A DNA stretch of 64,000 nt. Origin: Geminicoccaceae bacterium (GTDB lineage Bacteria > Pseudomonadota > Alphaproteobacteria > Geminicoccales > Geminicoccaceae). The stretch lies in the NCBI GenBank assembly GCA_025999455.1, contig AP024683.1:3536451-3600450 (forward strand), read 5' to 3'. The notes beneath the pieces are model-generated. The model ran no database searches and was not told where the DNA came from. It worked only from the letters and a program-made list of their open reading frames with translations. The translations under genes and the position numbers were made by a program. Positions 27,121 through 36,932 of the stretch are shown here, piece by piece. The first letter of the stretch is position 1. Each line of letters starts with the position of its first letter.

Positions 27121-28104
27121 TTGAGACGGGCCACCCGGCCACTCGCCGGGCTCCTCGCCGCGCTTTCGGGGCTCGCCGCGGCGAGCGTCGCCTTCGCCCA
27201 GGGCTTCGATCTCCAGGCCCATCGCGGCGGCCGCGGGCTCGCCCCCGAGAACAGCCTCGCCGCCTTCGGCCGCGCCCTCGCCCTCGGTGTCTCGACCCTC
27301 GAGCTCGACCTCGTCGTGAGCCGCGACGATCGGATCCTGATCGGCCACGACCTCGAGCTCGACCCGGCCAAGGTCCGCACCGCCGACGGCCGCTGGCTCG
27401 TGGCATCCGGCCCCGCGGTCCGCGCGCTCGATGCCGAGGCCTTGCGCCGGTTCGACGTCGGCCGCCTCGATCCCGAAAGCCGCTACGGGCGGCAATGGCC
27501 CGAACAGATGCCGGCGGACGGGGAGCGCATGCCGACCCTCGCCGAGCTCGCGGCCCTGCTCGAGGCGCGCGGTGCCCGGCACGTCCGGCTCTTCCTCGAG
27601 ACCAAGGTCCGGCCCGACCGGCCGGAGCTCTCCCCCGCCCCCGAGCGCTTCGCCGAGCTCCTGGTGGCCGAGCTGCGCCGGCTCGACCTTCTGCAGCGGA
27701 GCGCCGTGCAGAGCTTCGATTGGCGGACCTTGCGCGCCGTGCGCGCACTCGCCCCCGAGCTCCCGACCGCCTGCCTCACGGCTCGCCAGCGCTGGCTCGA
27801 CAATCTGGCCGACGGGAGCTGGACGGCGGGCCTGCGGCTCGAGGCGGTGGGCGGCAGCGTCCCGCGCCTCGTGGCCGCCGCGGGCTGCCGGATCTGGGCG
27901 CCCTTCCACGGCGATCTCGACCCGCTCGACATCCGCCGCGCCGAGCATCTCGGGCTCCGCGTCGTGCCTTGGACGGTCGACGAGCCCGCGCGGATGCGCG
28001 AGCTCCTGGGCCAAGGCGTGCACGGCCTGATCACCGATTACCCGGATCGGCTGCGGGCGGTCCTGGCCGCAATCGGCATGCCCTTGCCGCCGGCCTTCCC
28101 TTGA
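27121..28104 (+). CDS. Secreted glycerophosphodiester phosphodiesterase
   Basis: A GDPD-family enzyme that splits glycerophosphodiesters to glycerol 3-phosphate and an alcohol. The catalytic HRGGRGLAPENSLAAF, ELDLVVSRDD and FLETKVR motifs are all present. Starting at TTG 27121 gives a Sec signal peptide (LRRATRPLAGLLAALSGLAA, cleavage AFA-Q), so the enzyme is periplasmic. An ATG at 27055 is in frame but would overlap the divergent amn start and bury the signal, so I prefer 27121; the true start remains open. Confidence 0.88.
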   Translation: MRRATRPLAGLLAALSGLAAASVAFAQGFDLQAHRGGRGLAPENSLAAFGRALALGVSTLELDLVVSRDDRILIGHDLELDPAKVRTADGRWLVASGPAVRALDAEALRRFDVGRLDPESRYGRQWPEQMPADGERMPTLAELAALLEARGARHVRLFLETKVRPDRPELSPAPERFAELLVAELRRLDLLQRSAVQSFDWRTLRAVRALAPELPTACLTARQRWLDNLADGSWTAGLRLEAVGGSVPRLVAAAGCRIWAPFHGDLDPLDIRRAEHLGLRVVPWTVDEPARMRELLGQGVHGLITDYPDRLRAVLAAIGMPLPPAFP

Positions 28105-28147
28105 GCGAAGCGCGCGCCGGGATCCGCCCTTCGATCGGAGGAACGCC

Positions 28148-28987
28148 TTGGACCGCCCGAACCCGCCCCCCGCTCGGCTGCCCGAGACGCTCGAGATCGA
28201 CGCCTACGCCCCCGCCCAGATCGCCGACCGGGTCGAACGGGCCGGGGTCGCCAAGGCCCGGCTCCCGTTCCTGCAGACCTTCACGCTCGGCGTGCTCGCC
28301 GGCGCCTTCATCGCGCTCGGCGCCATGCTCTTCACGCTCGTCACGACCGACCACGGCATGGGCTTCGGCCCGGCCCGCTTTTTGGGCGGGATCGCCTTCT
28401 CGCTCGGGCTGATCATGGTCGCGATCGCCGGCGCCGAGCTCTTCACCGGCAACAATCTCCTCGTCATGGCCTGGGTCGACGGCCGGATCCGCCTCGCCGA
28501 GCTCGCCCGCAACTGGGCGATCGTCTACCTCGCCAACCTCGTGGGCGCGGTCGGCATGGCGGTACTCGTCCGGCTCGCCGACGGGCTGGCCCTGGGCCAG
28601 GGCCGGGTGCTCGAGACGGCGGCCGCGATCGCCCGGGCCAAGGTCGAGCTCGGGCCGGCCGAGGCCTTCTTCCGCGGCGTGCTCTGCAATCTCCTCGTCT
28701 GCATGGCCGTCTGGCTCTCCTTCGCGGCCCGCGAGGTGACCGGCAAGATCCTGGCGATCGTCTTCCCGATCTCGGCCTTCGTGGCCCTCGGCTTCGAACA
28801 TTCGATCGCCAACATGTACCTGATCCCGGTCGCCATGGTGCACGGCGTGCCGGGCGTGGGACTCGGCGGGCTGCTCGCCAACCTCGTCCCCGTGACCGCC
28901 GGCAACGTCGTGGGCGGCGGCGGCCTCGTGGCGCTCGCCTATTGGCTCTGCTACCGCCAGCAGCCGACCGTCGCCGGCAGTCGCTGA
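28148..28987 (+). CDS. Formate/nitrite channel family protein
   Basis: The 279-aa membrane protein is of the FocA/NirC family with six helices. Recognisable parts are KARLPFLQTFTLGVLAGAFIALG, the AELFTGNNLLVMA loop, GVLCNLLVCMAVWLSF and FEHSIANMYLIP, which line the anion pore. It probably conducts formate, nitrite or a similar small anion. TTG 28148 follows GGAGG at 28138. It is the last gene before a 2.2-kb gene-free stretch. Confidence 0.92.
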   Translation: MDRPNPPPARLPETLEIDAYAPAQIADRVERAGVAKARLPFLQTFTLGVLAGAFIALGAMLFTLVTTDHGMGFGPARFLGGIAFSLGLIMVAIAGAELFTGNNLLVMAWVDGRIRLAELARNWAIVYLANLVGAVGMAVLVRLADGLALGQGRVLETAAAIARAKVELGPAEAFFRGVLCNLLVCMAVWLSFAAREVTGKILAIVFPISAFVALGFEHSIANMYLIPVAMVHGVPGVGLGGLLANLVPVTAGNVVGGGGLVALAYWLCYRQQPTVAGSR

Positions 28988-31248
28988 CCTCACCGCGACC
29001 ACCCGTGGCGGCGACCGCGCGGCCGGCGGCCGCCGCCGATCTTCACCCGCCCGTCCGGCGGCGAGGATCGCGCGCGCCGCGCGAACCGTCCGGCCCTCCT
29101 CGCCCGGGCGTGGGAGGACTCCCGCGTCCCAGAGGCGGACGCGCGGCCTCGCCGCGGCGACGCACCACGCTCCGGGCCTAGACCCTTCTTTCGGTCTCGG
29201 CTCGCCGCGCGCGCTCCCGACCCGATCGCCTCCGGCTCTCGCAGGGTCTTCGGCGCACAGCCCGGACCCGATCCCCTTGGCGAGGCTCGGCGCCTCGGCG
29301 GCCGACGCTACGCCGGCGATCGCGCCGCCCACCCCTTCGCCGCCTCGCGCCCCGCGCGCCGGTGACCCGAGCACCTCTCGTTCCACGCGCGTCCGCGGCC
29401 GCGCCGCCGTACCAGCCCCGGGGAAGCTCGGCCCGCCGACCACCCACGACTCGATCCGAGTCCCCCGCCTTCCTGCGTCGTGGAGGCTGCCCCCTCAGAC
29501 CCGGGAGCGGCCTCCGTACGGGTCGGTGCCGCTTTCCGTCCGCACACCCGGCGCGACGCCTCGGCCCGCGGGTGGGCCCCGCTCCGAGGCCGAGCCCGCC
29601 ACCGGCTAGACACGCCCTCGGCGCGGGCCGGCGATCCGATCGACGCCAGCGCCCTCGCCTGTGGCTCGGCAGGCGTGTAGGACCCACCGCCTTCGCCGAG
29701 CCGCGGCCGGCCGACGGCCACGTCGACTCTCGAGCGCCCACCGCTCCCGCCTTTCGGCGACTCCGCGACGTCCGCCGCGAGACTGGCCTTGAGCAGCGGG
29801 TGCGCGGGTCGCTGCTCCTTTCTGTCCGCGCGCCCGGCGCGGCTCCCCGACCCGCCGCCGGACACGCTCCGAGGCCCAGCCCGCCTTCCACTCGGCACGA
29901 CCTCGCCGCGCGCAGCCAGCTCGAAGGGCTCTAGCTCCTCGGACCGATACCGCCGGGTACCCGAGACCCATCGCTCCACTGAGCCGCGGCCCACCGACGG
30001 CCAAATCACGAGCCGAACCCACACCGCTGCCGCCTCCTTGCGTCCTGGCGGCTCCCCCCGTCAGATCCGGGAGCGGCTTCGGCACGGGCCGGGGCCCCGG
30101 CGCTACGCCTCGGCCCGCGGGTGGTCCCCGCCCCGAGGCTGAGCCCACCAGCGCCCGGGCCCGACCTCACCGCCCAGCCCGCCGACCCTATCAGCTCCGA
30201 CTCATCGCCAGGCCTGAGCCAAGTGTGCAGGACCGATCGCCACCTGCCGAGCGGCGGCCGGTCGACGGCTCACCAGAGGCCGCGCCCCCCGCTCCCCCTT
30301 CCTGCGACCCGGAGACCGGCCCCCGTGAGACTGGCCTGGGGCGGCTTCCACTCGAGGCAGTGCTCCTCTGCAGTCGCGCACCCGGCGCGACGCCTCGATC
30401 CGCGGGTCGACCGGCTCCGAGGGCGAACCCGCCGGCCACTCGACACCACGTCGATGCGTGCGCCGCCGACCCTACAGCTCCCGCGCCTCGGAAGGTTGCG
30501 CCGGGTGTCGAGGACCTGTCGCCCCTGCCCCGGCCCGGCCGGTCCACCGCCCACGACTTGGCCCGAGCCCCACCGACCCTGCCTTCCTGCGACCGGAAGC
30601 CCAGTCTCGTGCGCCCGACCGCGAGTGGCATCCGGTCAGCTCGGTGCTCCTTTCCGTCCGCACGCCCGACCCGACGCCTCGACCCGCGGGCGCACCTGCT
30701 CCGAGGCCGCGCCCGCCAGCTCCCCGACAAGGCCCCGCCACGCGTACCGTCGACCCGACCGGATCCGGCTCCTCGCAAGGCCCCCGGCCGCCACCTCGCA
30801 CCGGAGCCCCCGGGACTCCCGCGCCTGGACGGATCACGGTCCCCCGATCACCCGGCTCCTCGGCTCCTCGGCTCCCCGCGCGCCTCCGCTTCTTCCAGAA
30901 CCCACCGCCGGCGAGCCACGGCCGGTCGATGGCCGACGCGCCGGGCCGATCCCGCGCTTCGGGTCCTGCAGCTCGGTGCCCCCGCAACGGCACCGGCCCC
31001 TCCGGCTTCCCGTGCGCGTGGCGCCGGACCTGCCGAGCGAGCGCCGAGGGCGAGGACCGGCCGTGCCGCAGCCCATGGGCCGACGGTCGGGCCCCGCTTC
31101 ACCGCGCCCCGACACTCGCGCCGAAGGCGCCCGCCCGAGGCGCACGCTCGCCTCGCCGCTGCCGTACACCCCGCTCGATCGGCAACGCCCGCGGTCGTTG
31201 CCGCCCCGATTCCCGCCTCACGGACGTTGACGATTCCTCAACTCGGCC
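28988..31248. other. Gene-free GC-rich stretch holding a degenerate repeat array
   Basis: No open frame here has a plausible start, codon bias or motif. Frames are open on both strands only because stops are rare at this GC content, and their translations are Arg/Pro/Ser/Ala-rich noise. The middle (about 29424-30950) is a degenerate tandem array described separately. The flanks 28988-29423 and 30951-31248 have the same texture and short echoes of the unit, but no clear copies. Confidence 0.75.
29424..30950. repeat. Degenerate tandem array, about five units of 265-286 bp
   Basis: Three landmarks recur in the same order. Landmark 1, GAGCCGCGGCCGGCCGACGG and variants, occurs at 29698, 29981, 30249, about 30531 and 30913, with a weaker copy near 29424. 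Landmark 2, a TGCTCCTTTCCGTCCGC-like run, occurs at about 29525, 29811, 30359 and 30643. Landmark 3, ACGCCTCGGCCCGCGGGTGG, is identical at 29556 and 30105 and variant at about 29840, 30390 and 30674. Spacings are 265-286 bp, except the last landmark-1 gap (about 382). In four units (29559, 30108, 30393, 30677) landmark 3 forms a hairpin, GCCTCG paired with CGAGGC or a close variant. The period is not a multiple of three, so no coding frame survives across units. Confidence 0.75.
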
Positions 31249-31869
31249 GTGGCAGACCCGAAACGACGGAGGTGGATGGTGGCCTCGAGCTCGTCGAGCG
31301 GGACGGCAACGGCGGAGCGGCGCGGACGCGGCGCGGTGCGGCGCCCCGCGGGTCGCGTGTCTGCCGCCGCCGCGTCCGGGACCGGCCGCGCCACGAGCCT
31401 GCGCCCCGTGCTCCTGGTGGTGGGCCTCCTCGCGCTCCTCGGGATCGGCGGCTGGTTCCTCGTCCGCGCGAGTACTCCCCCGCCCACGGCCCCGAAGACC
31501 CAGCAGCCGCACGATCCTTCTCGTGTTTATGCGGTCGCCGAGGCGATCGACCACCGCCAGATGCGGCCCGTCTGGGCCCTCCTCGAGATGGCCGGCCTCG
31601 AGCGGCTCTGCGAGAAAGCCCGCGCCTTCACCGTGTCGCGCCAGGTCGAAGGTCCGGGGGTGGTGCCGACCCGCTTCGTCGTCTATTGCCGCGACCAGGG
31701 CTTCTGGGTGGTCGAGGCCGACCCGGCGCGCGAGCGGTGGAGCACCGTCGGACCGCTCGCGACCCGCGAGGAAGCGGAAGCGGTCATCGACCGCGAGGGC
31801 GAGTTCCTCTGGGGCGCCCGTCCCCCCGGCCAGCGCGGCCTGGTGGGCGGGCTCGCCGCCGGCCGCTGA
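31249..31869 (+). CDS. Single-pass membrane protein of unknown function
   Basis: A 206-aa protein with a basic, Ser/Arg-rich cytoplasmic N-terminus (residues 1-50), one membrane helix (LRPVLLVVGLLALLGIGGWFLV, split here only by description) and an external domain of about 120 residues with the segments LLEMAGLERLCEKARAF and FVVYCRDQGFWVVEADPARERW. The two Cys residues of that domain may pair. No family is recognised. GTG 31249 lies at the right edge of the gene-free stretch, and the coding signature is clear from about codon 45. Confidence 0.65.
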   Translation: MADPKRRRWMVASSSSSGTATAERRGRGAVRRPAGRVSAAAASGTGRATSLRPVLLVVGLLALLGIGGWFLVRASTPPPTAPKTQQPHDPSRVYAVAEAIDHRQMRPVWALLEMAGLERLCEKARAFTVSRQVEGPGVVPTRFVVYCRDQGFWVVEADPARERWSTVGPLATREEAEAVIDREGEFLWGARPPGQRGLVGGLAAGR

Positions 31870-31977
31870 CCTTCGCGTCGCAGCGTCGGGGTGCGCCGTC
31901 GGGATGACGACAGGCGGCGGGCGGTCTATCTCTCGCGCCGCGCGGTCGAGCGCTGCGGGGTCTCGAGGAGGTAGGAG

Positions 31978-33195
31978 ATGCAGGCGAAAGCGGAGCAGAG
32001 CGGCTCGGTGGCGGCGGCGCGCGTGCCCTTCGATTGGGCCGACCCCTTGGCGCTCACCGACCAGCTCGACGAGGAGGAGCGTCAGATCGTCGAGGTCGCC
32101 CGGTCCTACGCCCACGAGCGGCTGATGCCGCGCGTCCTCGAGGCGTTCCGCCACGAACGGTTCGACCGGGCGATCTTCCATGAGCTCGGCGAACTGGGCT
32201 TCCTCGGCTCGACGCTCCCCGAGGAGTATGGCTGTGCCGGCGGCTCCTACGTCGCTTACGGGCTGATCGCCCGTGAGATCGAGCGGGTCGATTCGGGCTT
32301 CCGCTCGGCCATGAGCGTGCAGTCCTCGCTTGTCATGTACCCGATCTGGGCCTATGGCGACGAGCGCCAGCGCCGCCGCTGGTTGCCCAAGCTCGCCAAG
32401 GGCGAGCTCGTGGGCGCGTTCGGCCTCACCGAGCCCGACCACGGCTCCGATCCGGGCGGTATGCGCACGCGTGCCCGGCGCGTACCGGGGGGCTTCCGTC
32501 TCACCGGTACGAAGACCTGGATCACGAACGCGCCGATCTGCGATCTGGCGGTCGTCTGGGCCAAGGACGACGACGGCGAGATCCGCGGTTTCGTGATCGA
32601 ACGCGGCACCGAAGGCTTCGCGACGCCGGCAATCGAGGGCAAGTTCTCCTTGCGGGCCTCGACCACCGGACAGCTCGTCATGGACGAGGCCTTCGTCCCC
32701 GAAGAGAACCTCTTGCCCAACGTCAAGGGCCTCAAAGGCCCCTTCGGCTGCCTGAACCGGGCGCGCTACGGGATCGCCTGGGGCGCCATGGGTGCGGCCG
32801 AATTCTGCTGGCACGCCGCCCGCCGCTACACCCTCGACCGCAAGCAGTTCGGCCGGCCGCTCGCCGCCAACCAGTTGATCCAGAAGAAGCTCGCCGACAT
32901 GCAGACGGAAATCGCGCTGGGTCTCCAAGCTGCGCTCCGGGTCGGCCGGCTCATGGACGAGGGTCGCGTCGTGCCGGAGGCGATCTCGCTCGTCAAACGC
33001 AACAATTGCGGCAAGGCGCTCGAGATCGCGCGGCTGGCCCGCGACATGCACGGCGGCAACGGGATCGCCGACGAGTACCACGTGATCCGCCACGTGTTGA
33101 ACCTCGAGGCGGTCAACACCTACGAGGGCACGCACGACATTCACGCCTTGATCCTCGGGCGCGCCCAGACCGGGATTTCGGCCTTTTCCGGGTGA
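31978..33195 (+). CDS. gcdH: Glutaryl-CoA dehydrogenase
   Basis: A 405-aa acyl-CoA dehydrogenase of the decarboxylating glutaryl-CoA type, acting in lysine, tryptophan and aromatic breakdown. Family marks are [45 protein letters not shown] and the C-terminal [18 protein letters not shown] with the catalytic Glu and FAD contacts. ATG 31978 follows AGGAGGTAGGAG. It is alone between two non-coding stretches; no CoA-transferase or regulator is adjacent. Confidence 0.93.
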   Translation: MQAKAEQSGSVAAARVPFDWADPLALTDQLDEEERQIVEVARSYAHERLMPRVLEAFRHERFDRAIFHELGELGFLGSTLPEEYGCAGGSYVAYGLIAREIERVDSGFRSAMSVQSSLVMYPIWAYGDERQRRRWLPKLAKGELVGAFGLTEPDHGSDPGGMRTRARRVPGGFRLTGTKTWITNAPICDLAVVWAKDDDGEIRGFVIERGTEGFATPAIEGKFSLRASTTGQLVMDEAFVPEENLLPNVKGLKGPFGCLNRARYGIAWGAMGAAEFCWHAARRYTLDRKQFGRPLAANQLIQKKLADMQTEIALGLQAALRVGRLMDEGRVVPEAISLVKRNNCGKALEIARLARDMHGGNGIADEYHVIRHVLNLEAVNTYEGTHDIHALILGRAQTGISAFSG

Positions 33196-34521
33196 GACCA
33201 GCCGGCCGTTCGACGGGAGTCGGGCCGGCCCGCCGAGGGTCGGCCTGCGAACATCGTGGGCTGGGGCCGGCCCGGCTCGTCGCCGGACACGGCGCCGGTT
33301 CTGGATGCCGCGCGCCCGCGCTGCCGAACCGGCCTCGGGGCCTCTCGCACGCCGGGCGACGGTCGATCGCCGAGCGAGCCGATCGCCGCGACGCTGGCCT
33401 CCGAACGCTCGGCGGTGGAACGCGACCGCATGGTGCTCGAGGGTCGGCCCGGGCCCTCCGCCCACGATCTCGTCGGAACGCTCCGAGGTGGCCGGGCCGT
33501 CACACCGCTCGGCAGCGCCACCGACTGCGCGGTGGCGCGTGTGCTCCCGAGCGGCGTTCCGTAGACCACGACCGAACTCTCGATCGGCGCCGTCCGGCCG
33601 CGTCGAGAAGCGAACGGGCCGGTGCGCGGCGAAGGGGTGGTCCTCGATGCCGTCGGATACCTCGCGACCGCCGAAGGCCGGCTTTCGGATGTCGCCGACG
33701 CCCGGCTTCGGGCCCACGGTGCCACGGTCGGCACGATCTCGCCCCTCGACCGGGGCGGGCCCGATCGACCTGTCTCCCCGTGGACCGCGAACGCCCAGCA
33801 CGACGCCCACTCGCGGGCACTCGGGAACGCGCATGGCACTCCGCACCCGCTCGACAGCCGGAACGTCGATCGGATCGCAACTCGGCCGCTCCCGGTCGGC
33901 GGCGCGGTCGGCGGACCGGGTCTCGGCCGGCCGGACCCACGCGATCTCGGGCCTCCGCCCGCGCCGTCGACCCGCGAATCCCCGGTTCACGATCGGCGTC
34001 ACCGAAAGGCCGAAGGCAGGCTCGGCCCGGACGGTACCCAGAGCACCGGTCCTTCCGCGGAAGGGCCGGACCGCGTCGGCCTCGCTCGGCCGGAGCCACG
34101 AGCCGCGCGACACCGGGCTCGATCCGCGTGCAGCCTTGCGGTCCCGGCTCTCGGCCGAACAGATCGAACCGTGCCTGCGAGGCTCGGCCCGGGTCACGAG
34201 CCGGTGGATCCCGAACGAAGGTTCCGGCGGCGCTGCGGCATCTCCTCTCGGGGCCGAACCGCCCGGACGTCGATCGGCCTCCCGCTCGCCGGGGTTCGAA
34301 GCCGGTCGCAGCTCGGGCGGAGCCACGTGGCCTCGGTTCACGGCGGCGAGGACCGCAACCTGATCGACACCGACCCGCGGCCGTCCGCCGAGATCGCGTT
34401 CGAGCCGGTTCGTGACGATCTTCTTCACCGTGCATCCGCGGCCGCCGGCGTTCCGCCGGTCCCGCGGTCGCGGACCGTCGCGACCCGGCGCGACCCCGGG
34501 GAGGGACAGGAGAACCGAGCC
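33196..34521. other. Gene-free GC-rich stretch (1.3 kb)
   Basis: No frame has convincing coding character. Short phrases echo within it, such as CGGCCGGAGCCACG-like runs at 33925, 34085 and 34318. A CGGCCCGGGCCCTCCGCCCA run near 33445 resembles part of the array at 30531. No regular period is visible by eye. It may be decayed DNA or a more diverged relative of the 29-31 kb array. Confidence 0.6.
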
Positions 34522-35487
34522 GTGCGGGCGATCGCCGCCAGCTTCGCGCGCCTTGCGGTCGCGCGGCTCGCTCGTTGCTGGGGAGCGGGACCGCTGCGAG
34601 CCGGCGCGGCAACGGGCCCGCGCCGCCTCGGGTGGCGAGGCTGCGTCGCCGCCCTCCTCCTGGCCCTGCTCGCCGCCTGCGCCCGGGAGCGGCTGCCGCC
34701 CCCGGCCGCGGAGGAGGGCGCCCGCGTGCCGCTCCTCCTCGTCCGCCACGCCTGGCACACGGGGCTCGTGGTCCCGGCCACGGCCTTCCCGGAGACCTCG
34801 CCCTTCCGCGCTGCCTTTCCCGGCGCCGACTGGCTCGAGCTCGGCTGGGGCGACCGGCTCTTCTATCCGCACCCCGATCCGTCGCTCGCGACGGCGCTGC
34901 GGGCCGCGCTCTGGCCGACCCCGAGCACCCTCGCCCTCGCGGCCCATCGCGGCCCTGCCGAAACGGTCCCCGGCGAGGAGCTCTGGCTCCTCGAGGTCGG
35001 TGCCGCCGCGGTCGAGCGGCTCCATGCCCGCGCGCTCGCCACCCTCGAACTCGATGCGCAGGGGCGGCCGATCCCGGTCGCCGCCGGCCGCCGACCGAAC
35101 GAGCTCTTCTGGGCTTCGTCCGAGCCCTTCCACCTCTTGCGGACCTGCAACCGTTGGACGGCCGAGCTCCTGCGCGCCGCCGGGCTCCCGGTCGAGCCCG
35201 TCGGGATCGTGACGGCCGGCGACCTCCTGCGTCAGCTGGAGCCCTTCGCCAGACGGATCCGCCGCCGGCGGGCCCGGGCCGGCAGCGAGCCTGCCCGAGC
35301 GAGCCGAGGCCGGGGCGGTCCACGTAGTGCACGGCGGCGAGCGGCGCCGGGTGGCGGCGGGTGCGAGCACGACCGCGACACCCACCGCGGCGAGCACCGA
35401 ACCGAGAACCGCCGACAGAAGCAGCCAGAAAAGCACCGAGGCCGCGCTCCGCTCGTTCCTCGGCACGCTTGTCGCGCGAAAAGGTAA
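34522..35487 (+). CDS. DUF2459 (TIGR02117-type) lipoprotein-like protein
   Basis: The N-terminus holds a basic stretch and a hydrophobic segment ending LLALLAAC, a good lipobox. The DUF2459 domain follows from VPLLLVRHAWHTGLVVPA, through LELGWGDRLFYPHPD, to TCNRWTAELLRAAGLPV. Homologues are secreted proteins of unknown function, sometimes near urease genes. GTG 34522 has a purine-rich site upstream. The domain ends near codon 240, but the frame runs on for about 80 Arg/His-rich codons to 35487. That tail is unlike the family, so a normal stop may have been lost. Confidence 0.8.
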   Translation: MRAIAASFARLAVARLARCWGAGPLRAGAATGPRRLGWRGCVAALLLALLAACARERLPPPAAEEGARVPLLLVRHAWHTGLVVPATAFPETSPFRAAFPGADWLELGWGDRLFYPHPDPSLATALRAALWPTPSTLALAAHRGPAETVPGEELWLLEVGAAAVERLHARALATLELDAQGRPIPVAAGRRPNELFWASSEPFHLLRTCNRWTAELLRAAGLPVEPVGIVTAGDLLRQLEPFARRIRRRRARAGSEPARASRGRGGPRSARRRAAPGGGGCEHDRDTHRGEHRTENRRQKQPEKHRGRAPLVPRHACRAKR

Positions 35488-35585
35488 AGGAAACGTTGAC
35501 GATGGCGGCCCCGCGCCGGCCCCGCTCGACCGCCCGCGCGCGAGGCCCTATGCCCACCGCCGCACGGGCTGGCGGCGAGGGCGCG

Positions 35586-36839
35586 ATGGGCGAAGGGCTG
35601 CGGATCGCGGTGATCGGCGCGGGGATCGTCGGGACGTCCTGCGCGTTCTTCCTGCAGCGCGACGGCCACCGCGTGACGCTCTTGGACCCGCGCGAGCCCG
35701 GCACCGGCACCTCCTTCGGCAATGCCGGGATCATCAGCCTGGGCTCGGTGGCCCCGGTCGTGACCCCGGGCCTGTTGCGCAAGCTGCCGGCGCTCTTGAC
35801 CGATCGCACCAGCCCGCTCGCCATCCGCTGGGCCTATCTGCCGCGCCTTCTGCCCTGGCTCTCGCGCCTCGCCCTCAACGCCCGCCCGGCGCGGCTCGAG
35901 CGGCTCGCGTCGGCGATCGCCGAGCTCACCGCCCGCTGCGACCGCGCCCACGACCTCCTGATCCAGGAATGCGGTCTCGGCGAGCTCGTGCGCTCCGGCG
36001 GCTGGCTCTGGGTGGCGCGCTCGCCGGCGACGTTGCTCGAGGCGAGCGCCACGAACCGCCGGCTCTGGGACCGCTTCGGCCGGCGCTACGAGCTCCTCGA
36101 CGCGGCCGCGGTCCACGCGCTCGAGCCGGCCCTCGCCCCCGATCTGGTGGCCGGGCTGCTCCTCCCCGAGAACCGCTTCGTTCTCGACCCCTGCCGCTAC
36201 GTCCAGGGCATCGCCCGCGGCTTCCTCGAGCGCGGCGGCACCTACCTGCAAGCGGAGGCCGAGGGCTTCGCCTTCGAGGGCTCGCGGATCGCCGCGGTCG
36301 GCACGAGCCGCGGCCTTTTGCCGGTCGACGGCGTGGTGCTCGCAGCCGGCGCCTTCTCGAAGCGCCTCGCGGCGCTCGGTGGCGTGCGCGTGCCGCTCGA
36401 TGCCGAACGCGGCTATCACGTGATGCTGCCGCACCCACCCTCGAGCCTCGGCCGGCCGATCTACGCCTGCGAGCACGGCTTCGTGATGGCGCCCATGGCA
36501 GCCGGCATCCGGATCACGGGCGGGGTCGAGCTCGCGAGCCCCTGGGCGCCGCCCGACTTCCGCCGCATCCGCCGTCTCGTGCCCTTGGCGCAGCGCCTCT
36601 TGCCCGGCCTTTCGGGCGAGATCCTCTCCGAATGGCAGGGCTGCCGGCCGACGCTCGTCGACAGCCTACCGGCGATCGGCCCGAGCCCCACGACGCCCAA
36701 TCTCTGGCTCGCTTTCGGCCACCAGCACATCGGCCTCACGCTCGGTCCGCTCACCGGCCGGCTGATCGCCGACCTCGTGGCCGGCCGCGACCCGGGCTTC
36801 GACCTTTCCGCTTACGCGCCGGGCCGGGAGTATTGGTGA
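35586..36839 (+). CDS. FAD-dependent D-amino-acid dehydrogenase-like oxidoreductase
   Basis: A 417-aa DAO-family flavoprotein. The FAD-binding motif IAVIGAGIVGTSCAFFLQRDG starts at about residue 6, followed by GTGTSFGNAGIIS. The C-terminal flavin-binding part WLAFGHQHIGLTLGPLTGRLIADLVAG is typical of DadA-like enzymes. It would oxidise a D-amino acid or a related secondary amine and pass electrons to the membrane. ATG 35586 is chosen because it opens directly onto the dinucleotide fold with GAGGG upstream. Confidence 0.9.
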   Translation: MGEGLRIAVIGAGIVGTSCAFFLQRDGHRVTLLDPREPGTGTSFGNAGIISLGSVAPVVTPGLLRKLPALLTDRTSPLAIRWAYLPRLLPWLSRLALNARPARLERLASAIAELTARCDRAHDLLIQECGLGELVRSGGWLWVARSPATLLEASATNRRLWDRFGRRYELLDAAAVHALEPALAPDLVAGLLLPENRFVLDPCRYVQGIARGFLERGGTYLQAEAEGFAFEGSRIAAVGTSRGLLPVDGVVLAAGAFSKRLAALGGVRVPLDAERGYHVMLPHPPSSLGRPIYACEHGFVMAPMAAGIRITGGVELASPWAPPDFRRIRRLVPLAQRLLPGLSGEILSEWQGCRPTLVDSLPAIGPSPTTPNLWLAFGHQHIGLTLGPLTGRLIADLVAGRDPGFDLSAYAPGREYW

Positions 36840-36932
36840 TCGGCCGGTGTCGAACGTATTCGGCCGAGGGTTGCGCCGAATCCGAGCCGCCGACCTCGTC
36901 CCGGAAGGCGGCGACGCGCTCGGGCGGCGCGT

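Noticed and set aside
29308-31230. Long open frames in the repeat region as proteins
   Set aside because: They occur on both strands, have Arg/Pro/Ser-rich composition without motifs, and the repeat period breaks the frame at each unit.
28988-31248. CRISPR array or leader
   Set aside because: Units are about 283 bp and degenerate throughout, with no short exact repeats alternating with unique spacers and no cas genes.
31099-35466. 1455-codon minus-strand frame
   Set aside because: It runs antisense to gcdH, the membrane protein and the DUF2459 gene and shows no domain. It is open only because stops are rare in this DNA.
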